From positions 124,001 through 188,000 of the forward strand of contig NZ_JACIJE010000002.1 of NCBI RefSeq assembly GCF_014199195.1: a stretch of 64,000 nt of DNA, in the 5' to 3' direction. A model generated the notes under the pieces. The model saw only the letters and a program-made list of their open reading frames with translations. It was not told the origin of the DNA and searched no databases. Both the position numbers and the translations under genes were made by a program. The DNA comes from Neoroseomonas alkaliterrae. GTDB taxonomy: Bacteria; Pseudomonadota; Alphaproteobacteria; Acetobacterales; Acetobacteraceae. Shown here one piece after another: positions 1-8,061 of the stretch (positions within the stretch are counted from its first letter, which is position 1; every line of letters starts with the position of its first letter).

Positions 1-669
1 ACGCGCCGGAGCATGCCCTTCGATCCGGTCGAGGACTTCACGCACATGGTGCATCTGGTGGATGCGGCCATGGTGCTTCTGGTGCGCGCGCAATCGCCCT
101 TCCGGACGCTGGAGCAGTATCTCGAGGCGGCGCGCACGCGCCCGGTCCGCTACGGCTCCTCGGGCATCGGCTCGGCGCCGCACCTGCTCGGTGAGCTTCT
201 GAAGGCAGAGGCGCGCACGCCCCAGCTCGACCACGTGCCCTATGCGGGCAGCGCGCCGGCCATGCAGGACCTGCTCGCCAACGTGATCGAGAGCTTCATC
301 GACCCCATCACCACCAATGTCGCGCAGCTTCGCGACGGCTCGCTGCGCGCGCTCGCCGTTTCCTCGCCGCAGCGCCTGCCGGCCTTCCCCGATGTGCCGA
401 GCTTCGCCGAACTCGGCTTCCCGCGCCTGACCGCGGCGCAGTGGCTCGGCCTGTCGGGGCCGAAGGGGCTGCCGGCGCCGGTGGTCGAGCGGCTCACCGC
501 GCTGGTGCCGCCTATGCTCGCCCGGCCGGAGCTGATGCAGCGCTTCGAGGATGTGCAGACCCTGCCGCGCAACCCGCCGCCCGTGGGCGAGGCCTTCGTG
601 CGCCTGATCCGCGAGCAGCTCGCGCAATGGCGCGCGGTGGCCCGCGCGGCCAACATCGAGGTGACCTGA
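1..669 (+). CDS. Bug/TctC-family periplasmic solute-binding protein, 5' end outside window
   Basis: The reading frame is open from base 1, so the start codon and signal peptide lie outside the window; 222 residues are visible. The first complete stretch, MPFDPVEDFTHMVHLVD, is the FDPxxDF segment found about 100 residues into Bug proteins, so that methionine is internal and not a start. Later landmarks are YGSSGIGSAPHL, VPYAGSAPAMQDLL and FPDVPSFAELGFP, all typical of the family. Bug proteins bind small carboxylates in the periplasm and deliver them to TctA/TctB membrane partners, none of which is adjacent. The substrate cannot be read from sequence. The gene ends in a convergent gap holding intergenic repeat copy A. 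Confidence 0.9.
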   Translation, partial: TRRSMPFDPVEDFTHMVHLVDAAMVLLVRAQSPFRTLEQYLEAARTRPVRYGSSGIGSAPHLLGELLKAEARTPQLDHVPYAGSAPAMQDLLANVIESFIDPITTNVAQLRDGSLRALAVSSPQRLPAFPDVPSFAELGFPRLTAAQWLGLSGPKGLPAPVVERLTALVPPMLARPELMQRFEDVQTLPRNPPPVGEAFVRLIREQLAQWRAVARAANIEVT

Positions 670-686
670 CCCCCTGCGGACACAGG

Positions 687-795
687 GACGCCTTTGCCCG
701 CAGGCCATCCGGACCTGGTCCCGCGCGCGGCCGCCCCACCCGCGCCGCGCCCGATACCACCGCGCGAAAGGTCTGACCTTTCGCCCGCTGGCATG
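687..795 (+). repeat. Intergenic repeat family, copy A
   Basis: Copy A lies between two convergent genes. It begins near CCTTTGCCCGCAGG, has a GC-rich core GTCCCGCGCGCGGCCGCCCC (719-738) and ends with the near-perfect palindrome GCGAAAGGTC-T-GACCTTTCGC (764-784) followed by CCGCTGGCAT. The same succession occurs at 8524-8632, 27141-27255, 36755-36851 and, inverted, at 43992-44090. There is no T-run beside the palindrome. It resembles a REP-type element and may act as a bidirectional terminator or mRNA-end stabiliser; the function is inferred. Confidence 0.75.
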
Positions 796-818
796 GCGCC
801 TCCCGCTCGCGCCGTGGC

Positions 819-1730
819 TCAGCCCCGCGTCGCGAGGCCGGCCCGGGTGGCGCACCAGCGCGCCACCTCCTCATGGGTTGCGAACCACACGCCGCCGCGC
901 GCCTTCATGTGCTCCACCAGCCTTTCGAGCAGCCCGATGCGGCTGCGATGGCCGATGACGTGCGGATGCATGGTCAGCAGGAACAGCCCGCCCTCGGCAT
1001 GGGCGGCATCGAACTCGGCGCGGAAGATCTCCTCCACCGCCGAGGGCGGCGTGTAGGGCCTGAGCGCGGAGAAGCGCAGCATGTTGAAGTACACCGCGTC
1101 GTCGCGGATCCATTCGGGCGGCAGTTCGACGATGCCGGTGGGCTCGCCCTGGTCGGTCAGCTCGTAGGGATCGTCGTCGGCCATCAGCGAGGAATCGTAG
1201 AGCAGGCCGAGCTCGCGGATGATGTTCATGGTGTCCACCGAGAAGTCCCAGGACGCGGTGCGGATGCCCACGGGCCGCCGGCCGGCGATGCGTTCCAGCG
1301 TGTCGGCGGCGCGGAAGGTCAGCTCGCGCTCGACGCCGGGTGGCAGCTGCGTGTTCGCCTCGTGGATCCAGGAATGGATGCCGATCTCGTGGCCCTCCTC
1401 CGCGACCGCGCGCACCTCCTCGGGGTGCAGCAGCGCGGAGACGGCGGGGTAGAAGAAGGACGCCCTGACGCCGTGCCGGCGGAGCAGCGCGCGGATGCGC
1501 GGCACGCCCTGGCGGTTGCCGTACTGGCCCTGGCTGATTCGCATCGGGCTTTCGTCCGCATCGCGCAACGGGATGGTCTCGTGGTCGGCATCGAAGGAGA
1601 GTGCGACGGCGCAGCGCGCCGCGCCCGGCCAGGACTCGGGCGCGAGCGAGCGGCCGGCGCGGGCGCGGCCGACGATGCGGCGCCATTCCGGCTCGCTCCA
1701 TTCCCAGGGCTTCTTCGCGGCTTCGGCCAT
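819..1730 (-). CDS. Polysaccharide deacetylase (CE4/NodB-fold) family protein
   Basis: A 303-residue cytoplasmic-looking protein with no signal peptide. The NodB-type core shows SFDADHE (residues 45-51, the Asp motif), HSWIHE with the paired metal-binding His119 and His123, TASWDFS, and a late LTMHPHVIGHRSR segment. CE4 enzymes use a divalent metal to remove acyl or formyl groups from amides; the intracellular PuuE/allantoinase-like branch acts on small cyclic amides and not on polysaccharide. Lack of export and a divergent amidase next door favour a small-molecule substrate, but this is an inference. The start at MAEAAKK was chosen because upstream residues are not family-like and an AAGGGA motif precedes it. 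The gap to the divergent amidase is 64 bp. Confidence 0.85.
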   Translation of the reverse strand: MAEAAKKPWEWSEPEWRRIVGRARAGRSLAPESWPGAARCAVALSFDADHETIPLRDADESPMRISQGQYGNRQGVPRIRALLRRHGVRASFFYPAVSALLHPEEVRAVAEEGHEIGIHSWIHEANTQLPPGVERELTFRAADTLERIAGRRPVGIRTASWDFSVDTMNIIRELGLLYDSSLMADDDPYELTDQGEPTGIVELPPEWIRDDAVYFNMLRFSALRPYTPPSAVEEIFRAEFDAAHAEGGLFLLTMHPHVIGHRSRIGLLERLVEHMKARGGVWFATHEEVARWCATRAGLATRG

Positions 1731-1794
1731 GCGGGGTATCCCTTCGCGTGATGGAGCGCCATGCTGCGCCCGACCTGCCCCGACCGGAAGACGC

Positions 1795-3216
1795 ATGTCC
1801 GAGACAGACCCTGCCCTGATGTCCGCCGAGACGCTCCTCGGCCTCTATGCCCGCCGCGCGCTCTCGCCCGTCGAGGCGCTGAAGGCGGTGATGGAGCGCG
1901 TCGCGCGCTACAACCCCTGGGTCAACGCCTTCGCTGCCATGAACCCCCGCGCCGTGCAGGCGGCGGGGGAGAGCGAGGCGCGCTGGATGGCCGGCCGCCC
2001 CATCGGCCCGCTGGACGGCGTGCCGGCGACGGTGAAGGACCTGCTGAACCTCGCCGGCTTCCCGACCCGCCGCGGGTCCCGCGCCACCGACGCCGCGCCG
2101 GCCACCGAGGACGCGCCCGCGGTGATGGGGCTGAAGGAGGCGGGAGCGGTCATCATCGGCAAGACCACCACCACCGAGTTCGGCTGGAAATCCCCCGGCG
2201 ACTGCCCGCTGCACGGCATCACGCGCAATCCCTGGAACCCGCAGCGCACGCCGGGCGGCTCGTCCAGCGGCGCGGGCGCGGCGGGCGCGGCCTGCTTCGG
2301 CCCGCTGCATATCGGCACCGATGCGGGCGGCTCGATCCGAATCCCGGCGGCCTTCTGCGGCCTGGTCGGCATGAAGCCGAGTTTCGGGCGCATCCCGCAA
2401 TGGCCGCTCGGCGCCTTCGGCCATGTCGCGGTGGCCGGGCCGATGACGCGCACCGTGCGCGACGCGGCGCTGATGTTCGGCGCCATGGCGCGCCACGACC
2501 TGCGCGACCCCTATTGCCTGCCGGATGATGCGCGGGACTGGCGGCGCGGCATCGAGGACGGCGTCGCCGGGATTCGCGTGGCCGTGGTGCGCCGCATGGG
2601 CTTCGAGCCGCCGCTCGATGCGGATGGCGAGGCGGTGCTGATGGGTGCCGCGCGGATGCTCGAGGAACAGGGCGCGATGGTGGAGGAGGCCGACCCGGGC
2701 CTGCCCGACACCCGCGCCATCTTCGGCCGGGTCTGGGGCGTGGCGCTGGCCCGCGTCGTCGCGACCATCCCCGAGGAGAAGCGGGCGCTGCTCGATGCCG
2801 GCATCCTCGATGTCGCGCGGCGCAATGGCGACATGTCGGCGGTGGATTACCTCGCGGCGGAGGCGATGCGCCTCGAGGCCGCGCACGCCATGGCGCGCTT
2901 CCACCAGCGCTACGACCTGGTGCTGACCGCCTGCACGCCGACGGCCGCCTTCGCCGCCGACCAGCCGACGACGCAGCCCGAGCTCGCGCTCTGGCGCGAC
3001 TGGGCGCCCTGGACCTTCGCCTTCAACCTGACGCGGCAGCCCGCCATCAGCGTGCCGGTCGCGCTCGACGGTGAAGGGATGCCGCGCGCGGTGCAGGTGG
3101 CCGCCGCGCTCTATCGCGACGACATCGCCCTGCGCGGCGCGCGGGCGCTCGAACGCGCGGCGAGCCTGCCGCTGGCCGACCCCGCCGGGGCCGGCCAGGC
3201 GGCCTCGGTGCAATAG
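1795..3216 (+). CDS. Amidase (amidase-signature family)
   Basis: A 473-residue amidase-signature hydrolase that would cleave a small-molecule amide to acid plus ammonia or amine. The Ser-cisSer-Lys centre is recognisable: Lys81 in PATVKDLL, the serine cluster GGSSSGAG (154-161), and Ser180 in GTDAGGSIR, the usual nucleophile position. The start MSETDPALMS was chosen because the family N-terminal helix begins there; the longer frame upstream overlaps the divergent gene. The stop is 15 bp before the FAH-family gene, so the two are probably co-transcribed. A second, clearly distinct amidase lies at 53201. GatA is unlikely because no GatB or GatC accompanies it. The substrate is unknown. Confidence 0.88.
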   Translation: MSETDPALMSAETLLGLYARRALSPVEALKAVMERVARYNPWVNAFAAMNPRAVQAAGESEARWMAGRPIGPLDGVPATVKDLLNLAGFPTRRGSRATDAAPATEDAPAVMGLKEAGAVIIGKTTTTEFGWKSPGDCPLHGITRNPWNPQRTPGGSSSGAGAAGAACFGPLHIGTDAGGSIRIPAAFCGLVGMKPSFGRIPQWPLGAFGHVAVAGPMTRTVRDAALMFGAMARHDLRDPYCLPDDARDWRRGIEDGVAGIRVAVVRRMGFEPPLDADGEAVLMGAARMLEEQGAMVEEADPGLPDTRAIFGRVWGVALARVVATIPEEKRALLDAGILDVARRNGDMSAVDYLAAEAMRLEAAHAMARFHQRYDLVLTACTPTAAFAADQPTTQPELALWRDWAPWTFAFNLTRQPAISVPVALDGEGMPRAVQVAAALYRDDIALRGARALERAASLPLADPAGAGQAASVQ

Positions 3217-3231
3217 GGACGGGAGGCGGCG

Positions 3232-4107
3232 ATGCGTCTGGTCACCTTCAGGGACGGCAGGGGCACGCGCATCGGCGCGCTGGACGAGGCGGGAACGGTG
3301 CTCGACCTTGCCGCCGCCGATCCCGCGCTGCCGCGCGACATGCTGGCGCTGATCGCGGGCGGGCCGGAGGCACTCGCGGCCGCGCGCGCGGCGATGGCCC
3401 GCGCGCCGGTGGCCGAGGGCGCGCGCCTTCTGGCGCCCATCCCGCGCCCGGCGAAGAACGTCTTCTGCGTCGGCAAGAACTACCACGAGCATGCGAAGGA
3501 GTTCGCCTCCAGCGGCTTCGACGCCACCGCGAAGGAAGTGGTGCCCGAGGCGCCGGTCGTCTTCTCCAAGCCGCCCACCAGCGTGATCGGCCCGCACGAG
3601 CCGATCCCCTCCTTCCTCGATCCCACGGGGAGCACGGATTACGAGGGCGAGATCGCGGTCGTGATCGGCAAGGGCGGGCGCGGAATCGCAGAGGCCGAGG
3701 CCTACGCGCATGTGTTCGGCTACACCATCGTCAACGATGTCACCGCGCGCACGCTGCAGCACCGCCACCGGCAATGGATCCTGGGCAAGGGGATTGACGG
3801 CTTCTGCCCGATGGGGCCGGCCATCGTCACCGCCGATGCCGCCGGGGTGCCGCCGCGCCTGTCGCTCTCGACCTGGGTGAACGGCGAGTTGCGCCAGCGC
3901 GCGCCGGTTACCGACCTGATCTTCGGCATCCCGACGCTCATCGCGACGATCAGCGCAGCCATCACCCTGGAACCGGGCGACATCATCGCCACCGGCACGC
4001 CCGCCGGGGTCGGCATCGGCTTCACCCCGCCGCGCTTCCTCAAGCCCGGCGACGTGGTGCGCATCGAGGTGCCGGGGATCGGCGTGCTGGAGAACCCCGT
4101 CGCGTGA
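3232..4107 (+). CDS. Fumarylacetoacetate hydrolase (FAH) family protein
   Basis: A 291-residue protein with an N-terminal extension of about 70 residues and a C-terminal FAH fold. Landmarks are KNVFCVGKNYHEHAKEF, SVIGPHEPI, the metal-ligand strand DYEGEIAVVIGKGG, and VNDVTARTLQ. Family members hydrolyse or decarboxylate acyl-pyruvate-type and 2-oxo acids with Mg2+ or Ca2+ (FAH itself, 5-carboxymethyl-2-hydroxymuconate isomerase, oxaloacetate decarboxylase, acylpyruvases). The exact reaction cannot be assigned. It sits between an amidase and a Bug binding protein on one strand, which suggests a shared catabolic route for an imported acid or amide. An SD-like GGGAGG lies just before the ATG. 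Confidence 0.87.
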   Translation: MRLVTFRDGRGTRIGALDEAGTVLDLAAADPALPRDMLALIAGGPEALAAARAAMARAPVAEGARLLAPIPRPAKNVFCVGKNYHEHAKEFASSGFDATAKEVVPEAPVVFSKPPTSVIGPHEPIPSFLDPTGSTDYEGEIAVVIGKGGRGIAEAEAYAHVFGYTIVNDVTARTLQHRHRQWILGKGIDGFCPMGPAIVTADAAGVPPRLSLSTWVNGELRQRAPVTDLIFGIPTLIATISAAITLEPGDIIATGTPAGVGIGFTPPRFLKPGDVVRIEVPGIGVLENPVA

Positions 4108-4142
4108 GCTGATCATCGGCCAGATCAAGGGAGGAACAAGCC

Positions 4143-5111
4143 ATGAAACGTCGCGTGCTTCTCGGTGCCGCCGCCGCAGCCGCTGCCTTCCCGGCCGCTG
4201 CGCAGGAGACCTATCCCGCGCGGCCGGTCAGCATCATCGTCGCCTTCCCGCCGGGCGGGCAGGCCGACGTGGTGGGGCGGCCCGTCGCCGCCGCGCTCGA
4301 GCGGATCTGGCGCGTCGCCGTGCCCATCGTGAATCGCGGCGGCGCGGCGGGCGCGGTGGGCAACGCCTTCGTCGCGCGCGCCGCCCCCGACGGCTACACG
4401 CTGCTGATGGCGCTCTCCTCCATGGCGCTGCTGCCCGAGGCCGCGCGGGTGAACGGGCGCGAGCCCAACTACACGCCCGAGATGCTGACGCCGATCTGCC
4501 TGTTCTCGGCCGATCCGGTCGTGCTGGTGGTCCCGAGCGCGAGCCCGATCCAGACCATCGAGCAGTTCATCGCCGAGATCCGCGCCAGGCCCGGGCAGTT
4601 CGCCTATTCCTCTGCCGGGAACTACTCCGCGCTGCATGTGCCGATGGCGCAGCTCGCCCAGGCCGCGGGCCTCGACATGCTGCATGTCCCCTTCCAGGGC
4701 GGCGGGCCGGCGCTGCAGGCGATCCTGGGCGGGCAGGTTCAGTGCCTCGCCTCCGGTCCCGGCCCCGTCGCGCCGCATATCCGCAACGGCACCCTGCGGC
4801 CGCTCGCGACCTGGGGGCGCAACCGTCTCGCCGCCTTTCCCGATGTGCCGACGCTGATCGAGAAGGGCTACCCGGATTGCGAGTTCTACATCTGGGTGGG
4901 GCTCTTCGCGCCTGCCGGCACGCCGGCGCCGATCCTCGAGCGCATCCGTGCCGCCGCCGCCCAGGCGGCGCAGGACCCGGACTTCCAGCGCGCCATGACG
5001 GCGAGCGGCAACACGGTGGACCACCGCGACGGCGAGGCCTTCCTGCGCTTCTACACCGAGGACGCGGCGCGGCTCGTCCGCGTGGTGCGTGCGCTGGGGC
5101 GGATCGAGTAG
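4143..5111 (+). CDS. Bug/TctC-family periplasmic solute-binding protein
   Basis: 322 residues, the usual Bug length. The N-terminus MKRRVLLGAAAAAAAFPAAAQ is a signal peptide with probable cleavage after AAAQ. Mature landmarks include YPARPVSIIVAFPPGGQADVVGR, the first ligand loop of the family, VPFQGGGPALQAILGGQV and FPDVPTLIEKGYPDCEF. The protein should bind a small carboxylate in the periplasm. A strong ribosome site, GGGAGGAAC, precedes the ATG. It sits 35 bp after the FAH-family gene in the same direction, without TctA/TctB, so it either borrows a distant permease or acts as a periplasmic sensor, as known for some Bug proteins. Confidence 0.92.
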   Translation: MKRRVLLGAAAAAAAFPAAAQETYPARPVSIIVAFPPGGQADVVGRPVAAALERIWRVAVPIVNRGGAAGAVGNAFVARAAPDGYTLLMALSSMALLPEAARVNGREPNYTPEMLTPICLFSADPVVLVVPSASPIQTIEQFIAEIRARPGQFAYSSAGNYSALHVPMAQLAQAAGLDMLHVPFQGGGPALQAILGGQVQCLASGPGPVAPHIRNGTLRPLATWGRNRLAAFPDVPTLIEKGYPDCEFYIWVGLFAPAGTPAPILERIRAAAAQAAQDPDFQRAMTASGNTVDHRDGEAFLRFYTEDAARLVRVVRALGRIE

Positions 5112-5124
5112 CGCCCCGCCCCCT

Positions 5125-5152
5125 TTGCGCCGCGCGCCGGCGGTGCCAGCCT
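5125..5152 (+). promoter_or_regulatory. Candidate internal promoter for the M20 peptidase gene
   Basis: TTGCGC (5125-5130) and CAGCCT (5147-5152) are separated by 16 bp, 14 bp after the Bug stop. Predicted transcription would begin about 17 bp before the ATG at 5176, leaving room for the AAGGAG ribosome site. The -35/-10 pair resembles others in this window. The call rests on pattern only. Confidence 0.35.
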
Positions 5153-5175
5153 TGCGGGGAGAAGGAGAGCCCCGC

Positions 5176-6354
5176 ATGAGCACCGAAGCGCAGATCACCG
5201 CCTGGCTGGCATCGCAGAAGGAGGCGATGCTGGCCGAACTCGCCGAGATGGTGAACACAGACGGCGGCTCCTACGACAAGGCCGGTGTTGACCGCACCGG
5301 CGCGCAGGTGCGGCGCTTCCTGGAAAGCCACGGCATCCGCACCGAGACGGTGCCGGGCCGCAACCATGGCGACTGCATCCGCGCCTTCGTCGAGGGCGGG
5401 CACGCCATCGGCACCGGCAACCAGCGCAGCAACATCGTGCTGATGGGCCACCGCGACACGGTCTTCCCCAGGGGCGAGCCCGAACGCCGGCCCTTCACCA
5501 TCGAGGGCAACCGCGCCTATGGCCCGGGCGTGGCCGACATGAAGGCCGGCATCGTGATGAACATGTTCGTCCTCGCCGCCTTCAAGAAGTTCGGCGGCGC
5601 GCCCGGCCCGCTGGTCGGCCTCTTCACCGGCGACGAGGAGATCGGCAGCCCGGAAGGCCGGCCCGTCATCGAGGCCGAGGCGAAGTACGCCCGCGTCGTC
5701 TTCAACAGCGAGCCCGGCCGCGCTTCCGGCAACGTCGTGAAGGCGCGCAAGGGCGGCGTGTTCAGCGTGGTGGACATCGAGGGCAAGGCCGCCCATTCGG
5801 GGGGCAATTTCGAGGCCGGCATCAGCGCCATCGGGGAGGCGGCGCACAAGATCGTCGCCATCCACGCGCTGACCGACCTCGCGCGCGGCATCACGCTGAA
5901 TGTCGGGCTGGTGCAGGGCGGGCAGAGCGTCAACACCGTCGCCCCCGCCTGCCAGTTCCAGATCGACCTGCGCTATGTCGAGCCCGACCAGCGCGACGAG
6001 ATCATGGGCCGCATCCACGACATCGTGGCGCGCGCCTACGTGCCCGGCACGCGCGCGAGGCTGACCGTGAAGGGCGAGTTCCTGCCGCTCAACCCGACGC
6101 CGGAATCGAGCCGCCTGTTCTCGATCTACCAGGCCTCGGCCGCCGAGAGCGGGCTCAAGGTGGAGGCGGAGTTCACCGGCGGCTGCGCCGATTCCGGCTT
6201 CACCGCGGCGATGGGCGCGCCGACGCTGTGCGGCGTGGGCCCGGTGGGCGGCAAGGCGCACAGCCCGGAGGAATACCTCGAACTGGACAGCGTGGTGCCG
6301 CGCGCGCAGGCCATGGCGCGCGCCATACTGAGGCTGGAGCAGGCGGGGCTCTGA
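5176..6354 (+). CDS. M20-family metallopeptidase/carboxypeptidase (glutamate carboxypeptidase-like)
   Basis: A 392-residue cytoplasmic dizinc hydrolase. Metal and catalytic positions are visible: His92 in LMGHRDTVFP, Asp121 in GPGVADMKAG, the Glu154-Glu155 pair in TGDEEIGS, and a late His in GGKAHSPEEY. A lid/dimerisation domain lies between, around GKAAHSGGNFEAG. The layout matches the CPG2/ArgE branch, which removes C-terminal amino acids or acyl groups from N-acylated amino acids. MSTEAQI was chosen as start because GAAGGAG lies about 9 bp upstream; an earlier in-frame ATG runs back into the preceding gene. With the upstream amidase and FAH-family gene it suggests degradation of an amide-containing substrate. 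The substrate is not assignable. Confidence 0.88.
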   Translation: MSTEAQITAWLASQKEAMLAELAEMVNTDGGSYDKAGVDRTGAQVRRFLESHGIRTETVPGRNHGDCIRAFVEGGHAIGTGNQRSNIVLMGHRDTVFPRGEPERRPFTIEGNRAYGPGVADMKAGIVMNMFVLAAFKKFGGAPGPLVGLFTGDEEIGSPEGRPVIEAEAKYARVVFNSEPGRASGNVVKARKGGVFSVVDIEGKAAHSGGNFEAGISAIGEAAHKIVAIHALTDLARGITLNVGLVQGGQSVNTVAPACQFQIDLRYVEPDQRDEIMGRIHDIVARAYVPGTRARLTVKGEFLPLNPTPESSRLFSIYQASAAESGLKVEAEFTGGCADSGFTAAMGAPTLCGVGPVGGKAHSPEEYLELDSVVPRAQAMARAILRLEQAGL

Positions 6355-6386
6355 CCCCACATGGGGCGGCGGGAGGGTCCGCCGCC

Positions 6387-6947
6387 ATGACATCCCCTGT
6401 CGCCGACCGCATCCTCGATGCCGCGCTCGCCGAGGGCGCGGCCTCGGGATGGTATGACCTGCGCCTCGCCGCCGTCGCCGCCCGCGCGGAGGTGCCGCTC
6501 GCCGCCGTGCTGAAGCACTACCGCGATGCGGATGCCATCGCCGATGCCTGGTTCGCCCGCGCGCTCGCCGCCATGGTCGGGGGCGATCCGCCGGATCCGG
6601 CTGATCCGCCCTCGGCGCGCGTGGAGACGGTGATGATGCGCTGGTTCGCAGCGCAGCAGGCGCACCGGCGCGTCGCCGGCGCGATGCTGCGCACAAAGCT
6701 GCATCCATCGCACCCGCATCACTGGGTGCCGATGGTCTTCAGCCTCTCCCGACTGATCCACTGGGTGCTCGATGCCGCGCGGCTTGATGCGCGGGGGCTC
6801 GCGCGGCAGGCGCAGGAGGTCGGGCTGACGGCGCTGTTCCTGCGCGCGCTGCCCGTCTGGCAGCGCGACGACACGCCGAGTCTCGAACGCACCCGGGCCG
6901 TGCTGCGGCGCAACCTCGGCTGGCTCGACCGCCTGCCCGCGCGCTGA
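6387..6947 (+). CDS. TetR-like transcriptional regulator
   Basis: A 186-residue protein. The N-terminal 55 residues fit a TetR helix-turn-helix: ILDAALAEGAASGWYDLRLAAVAARAEVP, then LAAVLKHYRDADAIADAWF. The rest is helical with a Trp-rich core (HHWVPMVFSLSRLIHWVLDAARL). It follows the M20 gene by 32 bp on the same strand and ends exactly where the convergent Bug gene ends, with no base between the stops. It may regulate the amidase-FAH-Bug-M20 operon, but no operator was identified. The recognition helix is weakly conserved, and a COQ9-like helical protein is an alternative reading. MTSPVADR was taken as start because the HTH begins there. Confidence 0.65.
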   Translation: MTSPVADRILDAALAEGAASGWYDLRLAAVAARAEVPLAAVLKHYRDADAIADAWFARALAAMVGGDPPDPADPPSARVETVMMRWFAAQQAHRRVAGAMLRTKLHPSHPHHWVPMVFSLSRLIHWVLDAARLDARGLARQAQEVGLTALFLRALPVWQRDDTPSLERTRAVLRRNLGWLDRLPAR

Positions 6948-7916
6948 TCAGCCCCGCCAGGGGCGCGTCTGCCAGAGGCGGCGGATGTTGTCGTCGATGG
7001 ATTGGGCGAAGGCGCGGTATTCCTCGCCCACCAGCGGACGCAGCGGCATGAACTGGCGCTCGGCCTCGCGCCGGAAGCCCTCGTCGTTCAGGGCGGCGCG
7101 GAAGGCGGCGGTCAGGCGCTGCACCACCGCGGGCGGCATGTTGGGCGGACCGACGATCCCGCGCGAGGCGCTGCCGATGACATCGAAGCCGGCCTCGCGG
7201 AAGGTGGGCACGTCGCTCGCTTCCGGGCGGCGCTGCGCCGCGCCCTGGGCGAGCATCCTGAGCCGCCCTTCGCGGACGAGCTGCGGCGCGTCGTTCACGT
7301 TGAGCACCGCGAGATCCATGTTGCCGCCGAGCAGCTGCGGGATCAGCGGCGCCGCCCCGGCGAAGGGAACCTGCACCATCGGCTGCAGGCCGGCCGCCGC
7401 CTCGAAGGCGAGCATGAAGAGGTGGTCGTCGCTGCCGATGCCGGTGGTGCCGTAGGTGACATGCCCGGGCCGGGCACGCGCGGCCGCCACCACATCCGCC
7501 ACGGTGCGGAAGGGGCTGTCCGCACGCACGAAGAAGGCGTTGGGGTCCTCGACGACATTGGCGATGAAGGTGAAGTCCATCGCCCGGTAGCGCACCTGGC
7601 GCTCGAGCGGGATGGCGTTGTGCGCGGGAATGGTGGTGGCGCCGATCGTGTAGCCGTCGGCCGCCGCGTTGAAGGTGGCTTCCAGCCCGATCTGGCCGGC
7701 GGCGCCGGTGCGGTTGACGACGACGTGGCGGAGGCCCGGGATCTGCGCCGCGACGAGCGGCATGATCAGCCGCGTCATCACGTCCACGCCGCCGCCGGGC
7801 GGGAAGGGGACGATCACCTCCATCGGCTTCTCGCCCGGCCAGGCGGCCTGGGCGCGCAGCGTGGCGGGTGCGGCAAGCAATCCGGCCCCGGCAAGCAGGG
7901 CTCGACGCGTGGCCAT
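6948..7916 (-). CDS. Bug/TctC-family periplasmic solute-binding protein
   Basis: 322 residues with signal peptide MATRRALLAGAGLLAAPATLRAQ; a twin arginine is present but a full Tat motif is not. Landmarks are MEVIVPFPPGGGVDVMTRL, GATTIPAHNAIP, YGTTGIGSDDHL, VPFAGAAPLIPQLLGG and DVPTFREAGFDV. It should bind an organic acid in the periplasm. A good ribosome site (GGGAGGAAG) precedes the ATG, and a promoter-like pair lies at 7953-7982. It is a single-gene unit: the stop abuts the stop of the convergent TetR-like gene and the next upstream gene is divergent. There is no local TctA/TctB. Confidence 0.92.
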   Translation of the reverse strand: MATRRALLAGAGLLAAPATLRAQAAWPGEKPMEVIVPFPPGGGVDVMTRLIMPLVAAQIPGLRHVVVNRTGAAGQIGLEATFNAAADGYTIGATTIPAHNAIPLERQVRYRAMDFTFIANVVEDPNAFFVRADSPFRTVADVVAAARARPGHVTYGTTGIGSDDHLFMLAFEAAAGLQPMVQVPFAGAAPLIPQLLGGNMDLAVLNVNDAPQLVREGRLRMLAQGAAQRRPEASDVPTFREAGFDVIGSASRGIVGPPNMPPAVVQRLTAAFRAALNDEGFRREAERQFMPLRPLVGEEYRAFAQSIDDNIRRLWQTRPWRG

Positions 7917-7952
7917 GGCAGGCTTCCTCCCGTGCGGTTCTCGTTGCCGGCA

Positions 7953-7982
7953 AGGCTAGGCCGCCGACGGAGGCTGCCGCAA
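7953..7982 (-). promoter_or_regulatory. Candidate promoter for the minus-strand Bug gene
   Basis: On the minus strand TTGCGG (7982-7977) and TAGCCT (7958-7953) are 18 bp apart. The -10-like box lies about 37 bp before the ATG at 7916. CTAG-containing hexamers of this type recur at 30144 and 59737, also just upstream of starts. The call rests on pattern only. Confidence 0.42.
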
Positions 7983-8061
7983 GGCCGCGCCCCCGGGGGC
8001 GTCTTTCCGTATGGTTCCGCGCGCCGCAGTATCAGGCCCTGGACAGGGCGGGAATGCCAGG

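Noticed and set aside
690-800. Short open frames across the intergenic repeats
   Set aside because: The recurring Arg/Ala/Pro-rich peptide they would encode follows the repeat DNA and has no start with a ribosome site; these are likely sources of spurious hypothetical proteins.
871-4128. Long minus-strand open frame opposite the amidase and FAH-family genes
   Set aside because: Composition is His/Arg/Gly-rich with no motif, and it is the shadow of well-supported genes on the plus strand.
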